The translations under genes were made by a program, and so were the position numbers. The notes under the pieces were generated by a model. The model did no database searches. It saw only the letters and a list, made by a program, of their open reading frames with translations, and was not told the DNA's origin. Below are positions 9,001 to 15,138 of a stretch of 18,221 bases of DNA, in pieces (within the stretch, counting starts at the first letter, position 1; every line of letters starts with the position of its first letter). This DNA comes from an uncultured Aquimonas sp. (GTDB lineage Bacteria; Pseudomonadota; Gammaproteobacteria; Xanthomonadales; Xanthomonadaceae), in contig CAMLOR010000050.1 of assembly GCA_946481615.1 (NCBI GenBank), positions 1 to 18,221 on the forward strand, written 5' to 3'.

Positions 9001-9135
9001 GGCATCACCGAAGATCGTGCCGGTCACGCTCTGGGCGTCGACCCGGCCGGACATCAGGCACATGCCGAGCGCGAGGCTCAGTGCGGTGCGCTTGACGCCC
9101 GTCGACCAATGCTTTCTGGTTCCATCGAAGATCAT
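6013..9135 (-). CDS. TonB-dependent outer-membrane receptor, Oar-like with N-terminal carboxypeptidase-regulatory-like domain
   Basis: Predicted 1040 residues from the ATG at 9135, with AGGGGG ten nt upstream. Residues about 1-34 are a signal peptide ending GRVDAQ. Residues about 36-112 resemble a carboxypeptidase-regulatory domain (GSVVVIENVETGATYNVTVD). A possible TonB-box segment EGVTVVG follows at about 120-126. The plug is about 133-242 (LPVQQNITQIALLAPGV, YINGFPTTQSL, GYGVEYGRATGGVVSVITAS). The rest is an outer-membrane barrel ending VEFVLRYDWGSDED; the last residue is acidic rather than the usual aromatic. Family members import siderophores, carbohydrates or peptides using TonB energy. 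Nothing here fixes the ligand: no siderophore or glycan genes are adjacent. It is a single-gene transcription unit with its own promoter and terminator. Longer in-frame upstream sequence has no signal peptide and is rejected. Confidence 0.93.
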   Translation of the reverse strand: MIFDGTRKHWSTGVKRTALSLALGMCLMSGRVDAQSVTGTIFGDATAGSVVVIENVETGATYNVTVDSSGRYSASALPTGHYKVTLQRDGSVVSERDNVRVIAGQGTEIAFDAGAETELEGVTVVGISTIDVSTVESKLTLTKELLQTLPVQQNITQIALLAPGVIQGDSRYGNIAVFTGSSASENAYYINGFPTTQSLTQFGYTELPYNSVDLVQVSTGGYGVEYGRATGGVVSVITASGSNEWEAGGQIIYRPESLKANQRDLYYGPNGRSGLAWGNAGQLYQQRLNGPDYKNISLYASGPIVKDRLFFYAAGEFVEEEEGIVRAFASSATAVNTARSTGWGDYNTKLPRWLAKLDWYITDNHRLEFTGLQDRRKEHDEYSGFDYVTLERMGEVVGGYDRDRDTRTYIGNYTGYLTDDLTISAMYGKSKTDYEGGPANYDPSCPTITIAAGAQAPGLNYTTCQLSSAAGYLPGRFDENKAFRFDVEYRVGDDHTIKAGWDSTEAESLVGSANNGLNFPGALGISFAGGYQWSYFRATDPNEPIYEPQGVGSPASAGGLGADGYYVVRNVGSNISTPNVEQTAQYIKDLWQVSDNVLLEIGLRNEQFENYASDGTAYIDFNKQLAPRFGATWDVFGDSSTKLFTSLGRYHLALPNNVARRGVDGATNTSEAFVYAGIDPVTGAPTGLVSLGPVYSPNNEFGQSRDGRSFAPASLKSHYQDTFAVGAERAFNWMDNDFNSGAKLTYSSLGSAIDDFCDSRPVYEWAETNGSQYTEEQIDGLADFFGHCVLLNPGEGNTYEYDIDGDGTYDTVELSKEILRFPKLKRDYIALDLFLERPFDGKWYARLDYTLSKLKGNLEGQLNSDIGQIDVSTTLAGDYYELAVNANGYLPNDRRHQLKLNGFYQFTDELALSGTFTYASGRPRNCRGAFPNIDPQSPNYGSYHFFCNGEPVPRGTFGKLPPSARLDLGLRYTPDWADGFNFGLNVYNVANRQSLQNVAELYNQGTSATTINANWGLPVSYSTPRYVEFVLRYDWGSDED

Positions 9136-9231
9136 TTCGCGTTGCCCCCTAGAAAAAAATCGTTCGGAAAAATGAACGGCCAGCCCTTCCTGCCGGCCCC
9201 ACGCCTGCACGCCATGCGCAAGTGCCGGAAG

Positions 9232-9260
9232 CTTGTATTTGTTACGGATTCGTTTGTCAA
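9232..9260 (-). promoter_or_regulatory. Sigma70-type promoter of the TonB-dependent receptor gene
   Basis: On the minus strand a perfect -35 TTGACA (9260-9255) is followed after exactly 17 nt by TACAAG (9237-9232), which matches four of six -10 positions. Transcription would start near 9225, leaving about 90 nt of untranslated leader before the ATG at 9135. Confidence 0.65.
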
Positions 9261-9341
9261 CCGCTCGGCTCGCCGCGGTGACAGGGCAGACTGGCGCAAG
9301 GGGCCTTTCGAGGGAACCGGCAGGCCAGCGATTCGCGAAGT

Positions 9342-9363
9342 CGGTCACGAAACTGTCATGAAC
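9342..9363 (+). promoter_or_regulatory. Pho-box-like 11-bp direct repeat (tentative)
   Basis: Two adjoining 11-mers, CGGTCACGAAA and CTGTCATGAAC, match the PhoB half-site consensus CTGTCATAAAT at about 7 and 9 of 11 positions. The orientation is opposite to the receptor gene, and the site lies about 80 bp upstream of its -35, so function is uncertain. Confidence 0.35.
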
Positions 9364-9539
9364 CTTTTGGGCGGGTCGGGAAGCCCGGATGAGGCCTCGG
9401 GGGACAGCGAGCGCCATCGGCCGGGAACGGCGGCGCGGCACGCAGGCTGCGCGCCGGAGGAAGAAGGCAATGGGGAGTACGGGAATCCACTTCCGCGTGT
9501 TGCCGCTGCACCGGCTCTCGATGGCAGCGTGATGCGAAG

Positions 9540-9614
9540 TGGTGGGCGGTACAGGTTTCGAACCTGTGACCCCTACCATGTCAAGGTAGTGCTCTACCGC
9601 TGAGCTAACCGCCC
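9540..9614 (-). tRNA. tRNA-Val (anticodon GAC)
   Basis: The minus strand folds as a full cloverleaf: acceptor arms GGGCGGT and ACCGCCC, D arm TAGCTCAGCGGTAGAGC, anticodon stem CTACC/GGTAG with loop TTGACAT (anticodon GAC, reading GUC), and T arm with GGTTCGAAACC. Discriminator A at 9543 is followed by an encoded CCA (9542-9540). It follows the kbp-like gene on the same strand and has a plausible promoter of its own. Confidence 0.97.
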
Positions 9615-9645
9615 GTGTCGCGCCCCGCGGCTGGCGGGGGCGCGA

Positions 9646-9674
9646 AGTTTAGCCTGTCGCGACAGCCGCCTCAA
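9646..9674 (-). promoter_or_regulatory. Candidate promoter of tRNA-Val
   Basis: TTGAGG (9674-9669) and TAAACT (9651-9646) are separated by exactly 17 nt on the minus strand, and a GC-rich discriminator (TCGCGCCCCC) follows, as is common for stable-RNA promoters. The -35 overlaps the stop codon of the BON-LysM gene. A 12-bp palindrome, CTGTCGCGACAG (9654-9665), fills the spacer. A hairpin with 9-bp arms (9618-9626 and 9637-9645) lies just downstream; it could instead be the end of the preceding transcript. Confidence 0.5.
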
Positions 9675-10228
9675 GCTTCGGGTGGAATACGCAGCACCTG
9701 GCCCGGATAGATCTTGTCCGGGTCCTTCAGCATGGGCTTGTTGGCCTCGAAGATCTGCGGGTATTTGTTGGCTTCGCCGTACATCTTCTTCGCGATGCCC
9801 GAGAGCGTGTCGCCCTTTTCCACGGTGTAGGTGCGCGAGGTCCAGCCGCTGCCGCCGTCCGCGGACTTGTGCGCGACGCTCTGGCTGCCGCCCGCCGGCG
9901 CGCTGCCGGCCAGCGGCACCGAGGTCCCGGCGGCGGGAGCCGGAGCGGCGGCCACGCTGCCCACGCGCAGGCGGTCGTCGACGCGGCCCACGCCTTCCAC
10001 GTTGCCGATGATGAGGATGGCTTTCTCGCGGGCGTCCTGGTCGGGCACGCTGCCCTCCACCACCACGGTGTCGCCCTGGAAGGTGAACTTCATCGTGGAA
10101 GGGTCGATGCCGTGATCGCGCAGGTGCCCCGAGAGGCCCTTGTTCGCGCTCAACTTGCCCTCGTCGTCCTCGCGGTCGCGATTGAAAATCTTTGTGCCGG
10201 CGTTGCGTACGAAATCGAAAAGGCCCAT
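9671..10228 (-). CDS. kbp: BON-LysM protein, Kbp/YgaU-like potassium-binding protein
   Basis: Predicted 185 residues from the ATG at 10228, with AGGAG eight nt upstream; the longer reading frame lacks a better start. The N-terminus MGLFDFVRNAGTKIF is typical of YgaU/Kbp. A BON domain occupies about residues 25-92 (DTVVVEGSVPDQDAREKAIL). A flexible Ala/Gly/Pro/Ser linker follows (about 92-129), then a LysM domain at about 132-182 (YTVEKGDTLSGIAKKMYGEA, ending YPGQVLRIPPEA). There is no signal peptide, so it is probably cytoplasmic like E. coli Kbp, which binds K+ and helps under high potassium. The linker makes it about 36 residues longer than the 149-residue E. coli protein. It lies 92 nt downstream of uvrB on the same strand. 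Family assignment strong; potassium binding inferred from homology. Confidence 0.9.
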   Translation of the reverse strand: MGLFDFVRNAGTKIFNRDREDDEGKLSANKGLSGHLRDHGIDPSTMKFTFQGDTVVVEGSVPDQDAREKAILIIGNVEGVGRVDDRLRVGSVAAAPAPAAGTSVPLAGSAPAGGSQSVAHKSADGGSGWTSRTYTVEKGDTLSGIAKKMYGEANKYPQIFEANKPMLKDPDKIYPGQVLRIPPEA

Positions 10229-10320
10229 GGCTGGCTCCTGACGCGTGACCCCCGTCACAGGAGACTGGCGAAGCTGCGCGGCCGGGTCAACGCCGCGCGG
10301 GCGCCGCGTTCACCTGCGGC

Positions 10321-12339
10321 TCAACCGACCAGGGTCTGGTCCTTGATGCGCTTGATCTCGTCGCGCACGCGGCCGGCTTCCTCGAATTCGAGGTCCTGCG
10401 CGTGTTTGTACATCTGCTGCTCGAGCTTCCTGAGCTTGGCGGCGAGCTGCTCGGGCGACAGCGAGCGGTAGTCGATCTTCGGTTCCGCCGCGGCGCCGCG
10501 CTTGCCGCGCCCCCGGCCCTTCTCGTCCGCGGCGTCGCGCGCGCCTTCCATGATGTCGGTGACGCGCTTGACGATGGTCTGCGGCACGATGCCGTGCTGC
10601 CGGTTGTATTCGATCTGGCGGACGCGGCGGCGGTCGGTTTCCTCGATGGCGGCGCGCATCGAGTTGGTCACGCTGTCGGCATAGAGGATGGCCGTGCCGC
10701 GCACGTTGCGCGCGGCGCGGCCGATGGTCTGGATCAACGAGCCTTCGCTGCGCAGGAAGCCTTCCTTGTCGGCATCGAGGATGGCGACCAGCGAGACCTC
10801 CGGCATGTCGAGGCCCTCGCGCAGCAGATTGATGCCCACCAGCACGTCGAACACGCCCAGGCGCAGGTCGCGGATGATCTCCACGCGCTCGACGGTCTCG
10901 ATGTCCGAATGCAGATAGCGCACCTTGATGCCGTGCTCGCCGAGGTAGTCGGTGAGGTTCTCGGCCATGCGCTTGGTGAGCGTCGTCACCAGCACGCGAT
11001 CGCCCTGTTTGACGCGCAGGTTGATTTCGCCGAGCAGATCGTCCACCTGCGTGGCGACGGGGCGGATCTCGACCTGCGGATCGATCAGACCGGTGGGGCG
11101 CACCACCAGATCGATCACGGCGCCCTGCGATTTCTCCAGCTCGTACTCGCGGGGCGTGGCCGAAACGTACACGCTGCGCGGCGCCCGCCGTTCCCATTCC
11201 TCGAAACGCAGCGGACGGTTGTCGAGCGCGGATGGGAGACGGAAGCCGAATTCGACGAGGTTTTCCTTGCGCGCGCGATCGCCCTTGTACATGGCGCCGA
11301 TCTGCGGAACCGTCACGTGCGATTCGTCGATCACCAGCAGCGCGTCGGGCGGCAGGTAGTCGAACAGGCACGGCGGCGCCTCGCCCGGCATGCGGCCGGT
11401 GAGATGCCTCGAGTAGTTCTCGATGCCCTGGCAATAGCCGATCTCGGCCAGCATCTCGAGGTCGAACTGGGTGCGCTGCTGCAGTCGCTGCGCTTCCACC
11501 AGCTTGTTGGCGGCGTAGAGCTGTTCGAGTCGTTCCTTCAGTTCGGCCTTGATCGCCTCGACGGCGTCGAGCACGGTGCGCCGCGTGGTGACGTAGTGCG
11601 ATTTCGGATACACGGTGTAGCGCGGCACCTTGCGCATCACCTCGCCCGTCAGCGGGTCGAACAGCGAAAGGCTTTCGATCTCGCCTTCGAACAGTTCGAT
11701 GCGCAGGGCTTCGACGTCGCTTTCGGCCGGGTGCACGTCGATCACTTCGCCTCGCACGCGGTAGGTGCCGCGCCGCACCTCGAACTCGTTGCGAGCATAT
11801 TGCAGCTCGGTGAGGCGGCGGATCAGTTCGCGCTGCTCGATGTGCTCGCCGCGCACCAGGTGCAGCACCATCTTGAAGTATTCGTTGGGATCGCCCAGGC
11901 CGTAGATGGCCGACACCGTGCACACCACCAGCGCGTCGCGCCGCTCGATCAGGGCCTTGGTGGCCGACAGGCGCATCTGCTCGATGTGCTCGTTGATCGA
12001 GGAATCCTTCTCGATGTAGGTGTCCGAGGACGGGATGTAGGCCTCGGGCTGGTAGTAGTCGTAGTAGCTGACGAAGTATTCGACGGCATTGTTCGGGAAG
12101 AACTCCTTGAACTCGCCGTAGAGCTGGGCCGCCAGCGTCTTGTTGGGCGCCATCACCAGCGTCGGCCGCTGCACCGCATTCACCATGTTGGCGATGGTGA
12201 AGGTCTTGCCCGAGCCGGTCACGCCGAGCAGGGTCTGGCTCGCGAGGCCCGCATCGAAGCCCGCGATCAGTTTTTCGATCGCGACCGGCTGGTCGCCGGC
12301 GGGCGCGAACGGCGCGACCAGTTCGAAACGATCGGACAT
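10321..12339 (-). CDS. uvrB: Excinuclease ABC subunit B (UvrB)
   Basis: DNA-damage verification helicase of nucleotide excision repair, loaded by UvrA and joined by UvrC for incision. Predicted 672 residues from the ATG at 12339 ([20 protein letters not shown]), nearly equal to the E. coli protein. Walker [11 protein letters not shown] places Lys at residue 45. The damage-probing beta-hairpin with [12 protein letters not shown] is at about residues 92-103. The DESH Walker B has Asp at residue 338. Later helicase motifs include [34 protein letters not shown] and [13 protein letters not shown] motif for UvrC contact ends the protein ([19 protein letters not shown]). An upstream in-frame ATG (12396) gives an atypical extension and is rejected. 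I see no LexA-like palindrome in the upstream gap. Confidence 0.98.
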   Translation of the reverse strand: MSDRFELVAPFAPAGDQPVAIEKLIAGFDAGLASQTLLGVTGSGKTFTIANMVNAVQRPTLVMAPNKTLAAQLYGEFKEFFPNNAVEYFVSYYDYYQPEAYIPSSDTYIEKDSSINEHIEQMRLSATKALIERRDALVVCTVSAIYGLGDPNEYFKMVLHLVRGEHIEQRELIRRLTELQYARNEFEVRRGTYRVRGEVIDVHPAESDVEALRIELFEGEIESLSLFDPLTGEVMRKVPRYTVYPKSHYVTTRRTVLDAVEAIKAELKERLEQLYAANKLVEAQRLQQRTQFDLEMLAEIGYCQGIENYSRHLTGRMPGEAPPCLFDYLPPDALLVIDESHVTVPQIGAMYKGDRARKENLVEFGFRLPSALDNRPLRFEEWERRAPRSVYVSATPREYELEKSQGAVIDLVVRPTGLIDPQVEIRPVATQVDDLLGEINLRVKQGDRVLVTTLTKRMAENLTDYLGEHGIKVRYLHSDIETVERVEIIRDLRLGVFDVLVGINLLREGLDMPEVSLVAILDADKEGFLRSEGSLIQTIGRAARNVRGTAILYADSVTNSMRAAIEETDRRRVRQIEYNRQHGIVPQTIVKRVTDIMEGARDAADEKGRGRGKRGAAAEPKIDYRSLSPEQLAAKLRKLEQQMYKHAQDLEFEEAGRVRDEIKRIKDQTLVG

Positions 12340-12370
12340 GCGTGCAGGGAACCCGGCGGGAAACCGAAGA

Positions 12371-12376
12371 AGTATA
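12371..12376 (-). promoter_or_regulatory. Candidate -10 element of uvrB
   Basis: TATACT on the minus strand, 31 nt before the uvrB ATG, matches five of six -10 positions. No good -35 lies 16-18 nt upstream (GACTTG at 17 nt is poor), so the call is tentative. Confidence 0.35.
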
Positions 12377-12488
12377 GCCAGCGCGCCCGGATGCAAGTCG
12401 CGGCGGATTCCTAGGCCACGGCGCAGCCACGCCCGATGTCGGTGCGGCCTGCGCTGCGCGAGCCTGATCGCCCGTCCGGAGAACCGCC

Positions 12489-13028
12489 ATGCCCGCCACC
12501 CGTCGCGGCTTCACGCTGATCGAACTGCTGATCGTCCTGGTGATCGTCGCCGTCACCTTGTCGCTCGCCATTCCCGCCTTTTCGCAGGCGCGCGAATCCA
12601 CGCGCGCCATCGCCGCCGAGGCGCGGCTGCTGCAGAGCCTGCAGCGCACGCTCGAACGCGCCGCCCTCACCGGCAAGCGGGCCGTGCTGTGCCCGAGCCC
12701 CGACGGGCGCGAATGCGCTACTTCGCCCGACTGGAGCCGCGGCTGGATCGCCTTCCTCGACGAGGACGGCAACCGCGAACACGCACCGGGCGAACCACTG
12801 ATCCTGGCCGAGGCCGCCCTGCCCGGCGACGTGCGCCTGCGCAGCACGCTGGGCCGCACGCGCCTGGTGTTCCAAGGCAACGGCGGCAATCCGGGCTCGA
12901 ACGTGAGCTTCACGCTCTGCGACGGGCGCGGCGCCCGCCACGCGCGCTCGCTGATCCTCGCCAACGACGGCCGCCTGCGGCACGGCGTGCCGGCCGAAGC
13001 CAGCGTGGCCGCCACCTGTGTACGTTGA
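12489..13028 (+). CDS. FimT/GspH-type IV pilin-like minor pseudopilin
   Basis: A 179-residue prepilin-like protein. The leader MPATRRG is followed by [20 protein letters not shown]: prepilin peptidase would cut between G7 and F8, leaving N-methyl-Phe1 and the conserved Glu5 of the mature protein. The hydrophobic helix anchors it in the inner membrane before assembly. The C-terminal part matches the GspH/FimT pattern (length, [19 protein letters not shown], and late LCDGRG with Cys residues able to form disulfides). FimT proteins are minor pilins that prime type IV pilus assembly and can bind DNA for uptake. It has GGAG eight nt before the ATG, diverges from uvrB, and is followed by two tRNAs rather than by pilV/W/X genes, so it is an orphan here. 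GspH of type II secretion is the alternative. Confidence 0.9.
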   Translation: MPATRRGFTLIELLIVLVIVAVTLSLAIPAFSQARESTRAIAAEARLLQSLQRTLERAALTGKRAVLCPSPDGRECATSPDWSRGWIAFLDEDGNREHAPGEPLILAEAALPGDVRLRSTLGRTRLVFQGNGGNPGSNVSFTLCDGRGARHARSLILANDGRLRHGVPAEASVAATCVR

Positions 13029-13030
13029 GG

Positions 13031-13059
13031 TTGACTCGCCGCCGCGGCTTTCGGAGAAT
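13031..13059 (+). promoter_or_regulatory. Candidate promoter of the tRNA-Asn/tRNA-Thr unit
   Basis: TTGACT (13031-13036) is followed after 17 nt by GAGAAT (13054-13059), then by a GC-rich discriminator (ACGCGGCCCC), as expected for a stable-RNA promoter. The -35 begins two bases after the pseudopilin stop codon, so transcription would start only a few bases before the tRNA. Confidence 0.55.
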
Positions 13060-13069
13060 ACGCGGCCCC

Positions 13070-13146
13070 GCCCGAATAGCTCAGCCGGTTAGAGCACTTG
13101 ACTGTTAATCAGGGGGTCGTTGGTTCGAGTCCAACTTCGGGCGCCA
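13070..13146 (+). tRNA. tRNA-Asn (anticodon GTT)
   Basis: Full cloverleaf: acceptor GCCCGAA/TTCGGGC, D arm with AGCTCAGCCGGTTAGAGC, anticodon stem CTTGA/TCAGG with loop CTGTTAA (anticodon GTT), T arm GTTGGTTCGAGTCCAAC, discriminator G and encoded CCA (13144-13146). It is followed after 13 nt by tRNA-Thr. Confidence 0.97.
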
Positions 13147-13159
13147 TCTCTTCGCATCG

Positions 13160-13235
13160 GCCGGAATAGCTCAGTTGGTAGAGCGGCGCATTCGTAATGC
13201 GTAGGTCGTAGGTTCGATTCCTATTTCCGGCACCA
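13160..13235 (+). tRNA. tRNA-Thr (anticodon CGT)
   Basis: Full cloverleaf: acceptor GCCGGAA/TTCCGGC, D arm AGCTCAGTTGGTAGAGC, anticodon stem GCGCA/TGCGT with loop TTCGTAA (anticodon CGT, reading ACG), T arm GTAGGTTCGATTCCTAT, discriminator A and encoded CCA. It is probably co-transcribed with tRNA-Asn. Confidence 0.97.
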
Positions 13236-13241
13236 GCAAAA

Positions 13242-13275
13242 ACAAGGGCCTGCGCATCGCTGCGCAGGCCCTTGT
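13242..13275 (-). terminator. Bidirectional intrinsic terminator between tRNA-Thr and the glycine-zipper gene
   Basis: A 15-bp perfect stem (13242-13256 with 13261-13275, loop TCGC). On the minus strand it is followed by a five-T run and lies 14 nt past the glycine-zipper stop codon. On the plus strand it lies 7 nt after tRNA-Thr and is followed by CGTTTC, so it can serve both transcripts. Confidence 0.92.
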
Positions 13276-13289
13276 CGTTTCATGCGGCG

Positions 13290-13925
13290 TCAATCGCGCC
13301 AGTCGCTGTACTCGGCGACGTACTGCCCGCGCGGACGCACGTCGAGGATCGCGACGCGACCGCGACGCCCCTGGCGGACGTCCACTTCGACCGGAATCGT
13401 GCGGCCCGGGTAGTTGCGCATGTAGGCCTCGCCACGCACGCCGTTGTAGACGTAGGTGACGCGGTAACCGGCCTGGCGTCCGTAACCGGAGGTCTGCGTG
13501 GTGCGGCAACGCGTCACCACGCCGTCGTCGCGGCGATAGCGGTAATCGTCGTCTTCGTCGATGTTCTTGCCGAGGGCGCCGCCGGCGATCGCACCCGCGA
13601 TGGTGGCCGCGGTGCGTCCGCTGCCATCGCCCACCTGGTTGCCCAGAGCGCCGCCGATCAGCGCGCCGATCAACGCGCCTTCGGTACCGTCGTCGCGCTG
13701 GCGGTAAAGACGTCCGCGATCGTCGCGGTAGTAGCCGGCGTCGTAACGGCGGGTGCGATCGTTCCAGCATTCCTGCACCACGCGTCCCGGACTTTGTGCA
13801 TAGACCCGGTCGACATCGACGACGCGTGCGCGGTCGTATCGGGTTTGGAAGCGCTGCGCGTCCGCTGTACCCGCGGCTCCGAGCGCAAGCGCCGTGACTA
13901 CGGCAGTAGCGATCAAGCTTTTCAT
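13290..13925 (-). CDS. Exported glycine-zipper 2TM-domain protein
   Basis: Predicted 211 residues from the ATG at 13925, with a strong AAGGAG seven nt upstream; longer in-frame starts lack one. Residues 1-23 are a signal peptide (MKSLIATAVVTALALGAAGTADA, shown by its hydrophobic core and AxA end). There is no lipobox Cys, so it is probably periplasmic or outer-membrane inserted rather than a lipoprotein. Residues about 82-120 are a glycine zipper (GALIGALIGGALGNQVGD, then AGAIAGGALGKNI), as in the Rickettsia 17-kDa antigen/SlyB-type 2TM family. The flanks are rich in Arg, Asp and Tyr. The C-terminal part (VVTRCRTTQTSGYGRQAGY, YVYNGVRGEAYMRNYPG) is shared by xanthomonad members of unknown role. 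It forms its own unit and ends at the shared terminator. Function beyond envelope association is not known. Confidence 0.88.
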   Translation of the reverse strand: MKSLIATAVVTALALGAAGTADAQRFQTRYDRARVVDVDRVYAQSPGRVVQECWNDRTRRYDAGYYRDDRGRLYRQRDDGTEGALIGALIGGALGNQVGDGSGRTAATIAGAIAGGALGKNIDEDDDYRYRRDDGVVTRCRTTQTSGYGRQAGYRVTYVYNGVRGEAYMRNYPGRTIPVEVDVRQGRRGRVAILDVRPRGQYVAEYSDWRD

Positions 13926-14117
13926 GGTCGACTCCTTGACGTTGCTTCGATGACTCACCGCGACCCGTTCCGGATCGCTGTGCCGACGTTGGCACGCAGC
14001 GACTGAACCGCCGCAGGCCCGCTGCGCGCGAGGCGCAACGGCGGCGCAACGGCGGCCACGACGGGCTGTGCTGCACCTGCTCTTGTCGTCCGGCAGAGGT
14101 CGGAGCAGCATTCAGGC

Positions 14118-14429
14118 GTGAGCCGGAATTTCCACAACGATCCCCGCCTGCGCCGCCTCTGGGCGGAAATCGCGGACACCGAGTGGCAGCTGGTGGAATG
14201 CGAGTTCCAGAACGCGGCCATGCGCGGACGCGTCGAACCGCCCGCCATCCTGGCCACCGGCGAGCCGCCGCCCGCCGTGCCGGCGCAGACGCGCCGCGTG
14301 TCGCTCGCCACGCCCTTCGATCTCAACTACTGGATGATGACTTTCCGCGCCACGGAAGCCGAACTGCGCGATGCCGTCGCGCGGGTCGGTACCTCCGTCG
14401 ACGAGGTGCGTCGACAACTCGGCAAGTGA
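14118..14429 (+). CDS. Small DUF3606-like protein
   Basis: 103 residues from a GTG start at 14118. No upstream in-frame ATG exists before it and the ribosome binding site is poor (AGG only three nt away), so the start is uncertain. The C-terminal half (residues about 66-103: FDLNYWMMTFRATEAELRDA, then VARVGTSVDEVRRQLGK) matches the short helical DUF3606 pattern seen in many proteobacteria, whose function is unknown. The N-terminal half is charged and predicted helical (PRLRRLWAEIADTEWQLVEC), with a Pro-rich link between the halves. There is no signal peptide, so it is cytoplasmic. It diverges from the glycine-zipper gene and precedes the EF-hand gene by 84 nt on the same strand. Confidence 0.72.
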   Translation: MSRNFHNDPRLRRLWAEIADTEWQLVECEFQNAAMRGRVEPPAILATGEPPPAVPAQTRRVSLATPFDLNYWMMTFRATEAELRDAVARVGTSVDEVRRQLGK

Positions 14430-14475
14430 GGCGCCGGCAAGCGACCTCGGCGTGGCACGCATCGTGGATCGACCA

Positions 14476-14498
14476 GGGAACGGACCTCGTCCGTTCCC
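14476..14498 (+). promoter_or_regulatory. Perfect hairpin immediately upstream of the EF-hand gene RBS
   Basis: A 10-bp perfect stem (GGGAACGGAC 14476-14485 with GTCCGTTCCC 14489-14498, loop CTC) ends four bases before the AGGAG ribosome binding site (14503-14507). No T-run follows. It may be a leader structure affecting stability or translation, or a U-less terminator of the preceding small gene. Confidence 0.6.
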
Positions 14499-14513
14499 CA
14501 GCAGGAGATCCCC

Positions 14514-15032
14514 ATGAACAAGGCAAACCGATTGGCCACGCTCGGCTTCGCACTGGGTTCGTTCGCGTTCGCGGCGGGCGTGCAGGCGCAGGAAGAAGAA
14601 GTGCAACCGCTCCCCGCGGACGACATGGCGGAACCGGCCACCGACGAAATGACGGAAGACACCATGCCGGCGCCCGAAGACTCGTTGCAACCTGCCGAAA
14701 GCAGCGAGCAGATCATGCAGGATGCCGAGCAGCCTGAGCAGCCGCTGGCCGAAGGCGTGACGACGGCCTCGACCGATACCGATACGACCGACACGCCGGC
14801 CGGCTCGCTGTCTTCGCCCGCGACGCTCGAACAGGCGCTCGAGACGCGCTTCCAGAGCGGCGACGAGAACGGCGACGGTGCGCTCACCGAAGCCGAGATC
14901 GCAGCCCTCGACGACGACGACCTGGTGTTCGCCAACATCGACAGCGACAGCGACGGTTCGGTGACGCGCGACGAGTGGGCGATGCAGTTGCAGGCGCAGG
15001 TTGCGAGCGCCGACAACGACATGGACGAGTGA
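14514..15032 (+). CDS. Secreted acidic two-EF-hand protein
   Basis: 172 residues with AGGAG seven nt before the ATG. Residues 1-26 are a signal peptide (MNKANRLATLGFALGSFAFA, then GVQAQ). Residues about 27-100 are low-complexity and acidic, rich in Glu, Asp, Pro, Thr and Ser. Two canonical calcium-binding loops follow: D117-E128 (DENGDGALTEAE) and D143-E154 (DSDSDGSVTRDE), both with Asp at positions 1 and 5, Gly at 6 and Glu at 12. The pair forms one EF-hand module in the periplasm or outside, where it could buffer or sense Ca2+. No enzyme domain is present. The gene converges on ispH; the gap is filled by REPIN-like repeats that probably end both transcripts. Confidence 0.9.
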   Translation: MNKANRLATLGFALGSFAFAAGVQAQEEEVQPLPADDMAEPATDEMTEDTMPAPEDSLQPAESSEQIMQDAEQPEQPLAEGVTTASTDTDTTDTPAGSLSSPATLEQALETRFQSGDENGDGALTEAEIAALDDDDLVFANIDSDSDGSVTRDEWAMQLQAQVASADNDMDE

Positions 15033-15041
15033 CTAACGTCC

Positions 15042-15124
15042 GTCATTCCCGCGCAGGCGGGAATCCAGTGACTCGCGGCGTGCGCAGAGCGAAGTCACTG
15101 GGTCCCCGCCTTCGCTGGGACGAC
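15042..15124. repeat. REPIN-like inverted repeat doublet, copy 1
   Basis: Two inverted REP-like units. The left (15042-15068) begins GTCATTCCCGCGCAGGCGGG. The right (15098-15124) is the inverted, diverged form reading GTCGTCCCAGCGAAGGCGGG on the minus strand. The inner ends also pair (CCAGTGACT near 15065 with AGTCACTGG near 15093), so the whole 83 bp can fold into a long hairpin. It starts nine bases after the EF-hand stop codon. Such elements are typically moved by RAYT transposases, none of which is in the window. Confidence 0.85.
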
Positions 15125-15138
15125 GATGACGCGGGCTC

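Larger units (their letters stand above)
9136..9539. other. 404-bp intergenic region between the TonB receptor and tRNA-Val
   Basis: I find no credible gene here. It holds the receptor promoter, a 90-nt leader with a small hairpin (9161-9178) followed by a seven-T run on the minus strand, and a Pho-box-like direct repeat at 9342-9363. The part from 9364 to 9539, downstream of the tRNA, has short GC-rich inverted repeats but no clear terminator. Confidence 0.7.

Noticed and set aside
9136..9579. N-terminal extension of the TonB receptor frame
   Set aside because: It would pass through tRNA-Val and the promoter and would bury the signal peptide; the ATG at 9135 has a good ribosome binding site.
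5677..9603. Plus-strand open frame of about 1300 codons
   Set aside because: It runs antisense to the receptor gene and through the response regulator and tRNA-Val; Arg/Val/Ala/Asp-biased composition without recognisable motifs.
10229..10320. Promoter (TTGACC at 10290-10285) or terminator stem (10290-10311) between uvrB and the kbp-like gene
   Set aside because: The -10 at 17 nt (CAGTCT) is poor, and the stem has a mismatch, a tiny loop and no T-run.
10402..12414. Plus-strand open frame of 670 codons
   Set aside because: Exactly antisense to uvrB, which has all family motifs; composition typical of a shadow frame.
12340..12488. LexA/SOS box in the uvrB-pseudopilin gap
   Set aside because: No palindrome resembling known LexA operators was found on either strand by eye.
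13070..13235. tRNA-Asn/Thr pair as an attachment site for an integrated element
   Set aside because: No integrase gene, no duplicated tRNA 3' end and no change in gene character next to it.
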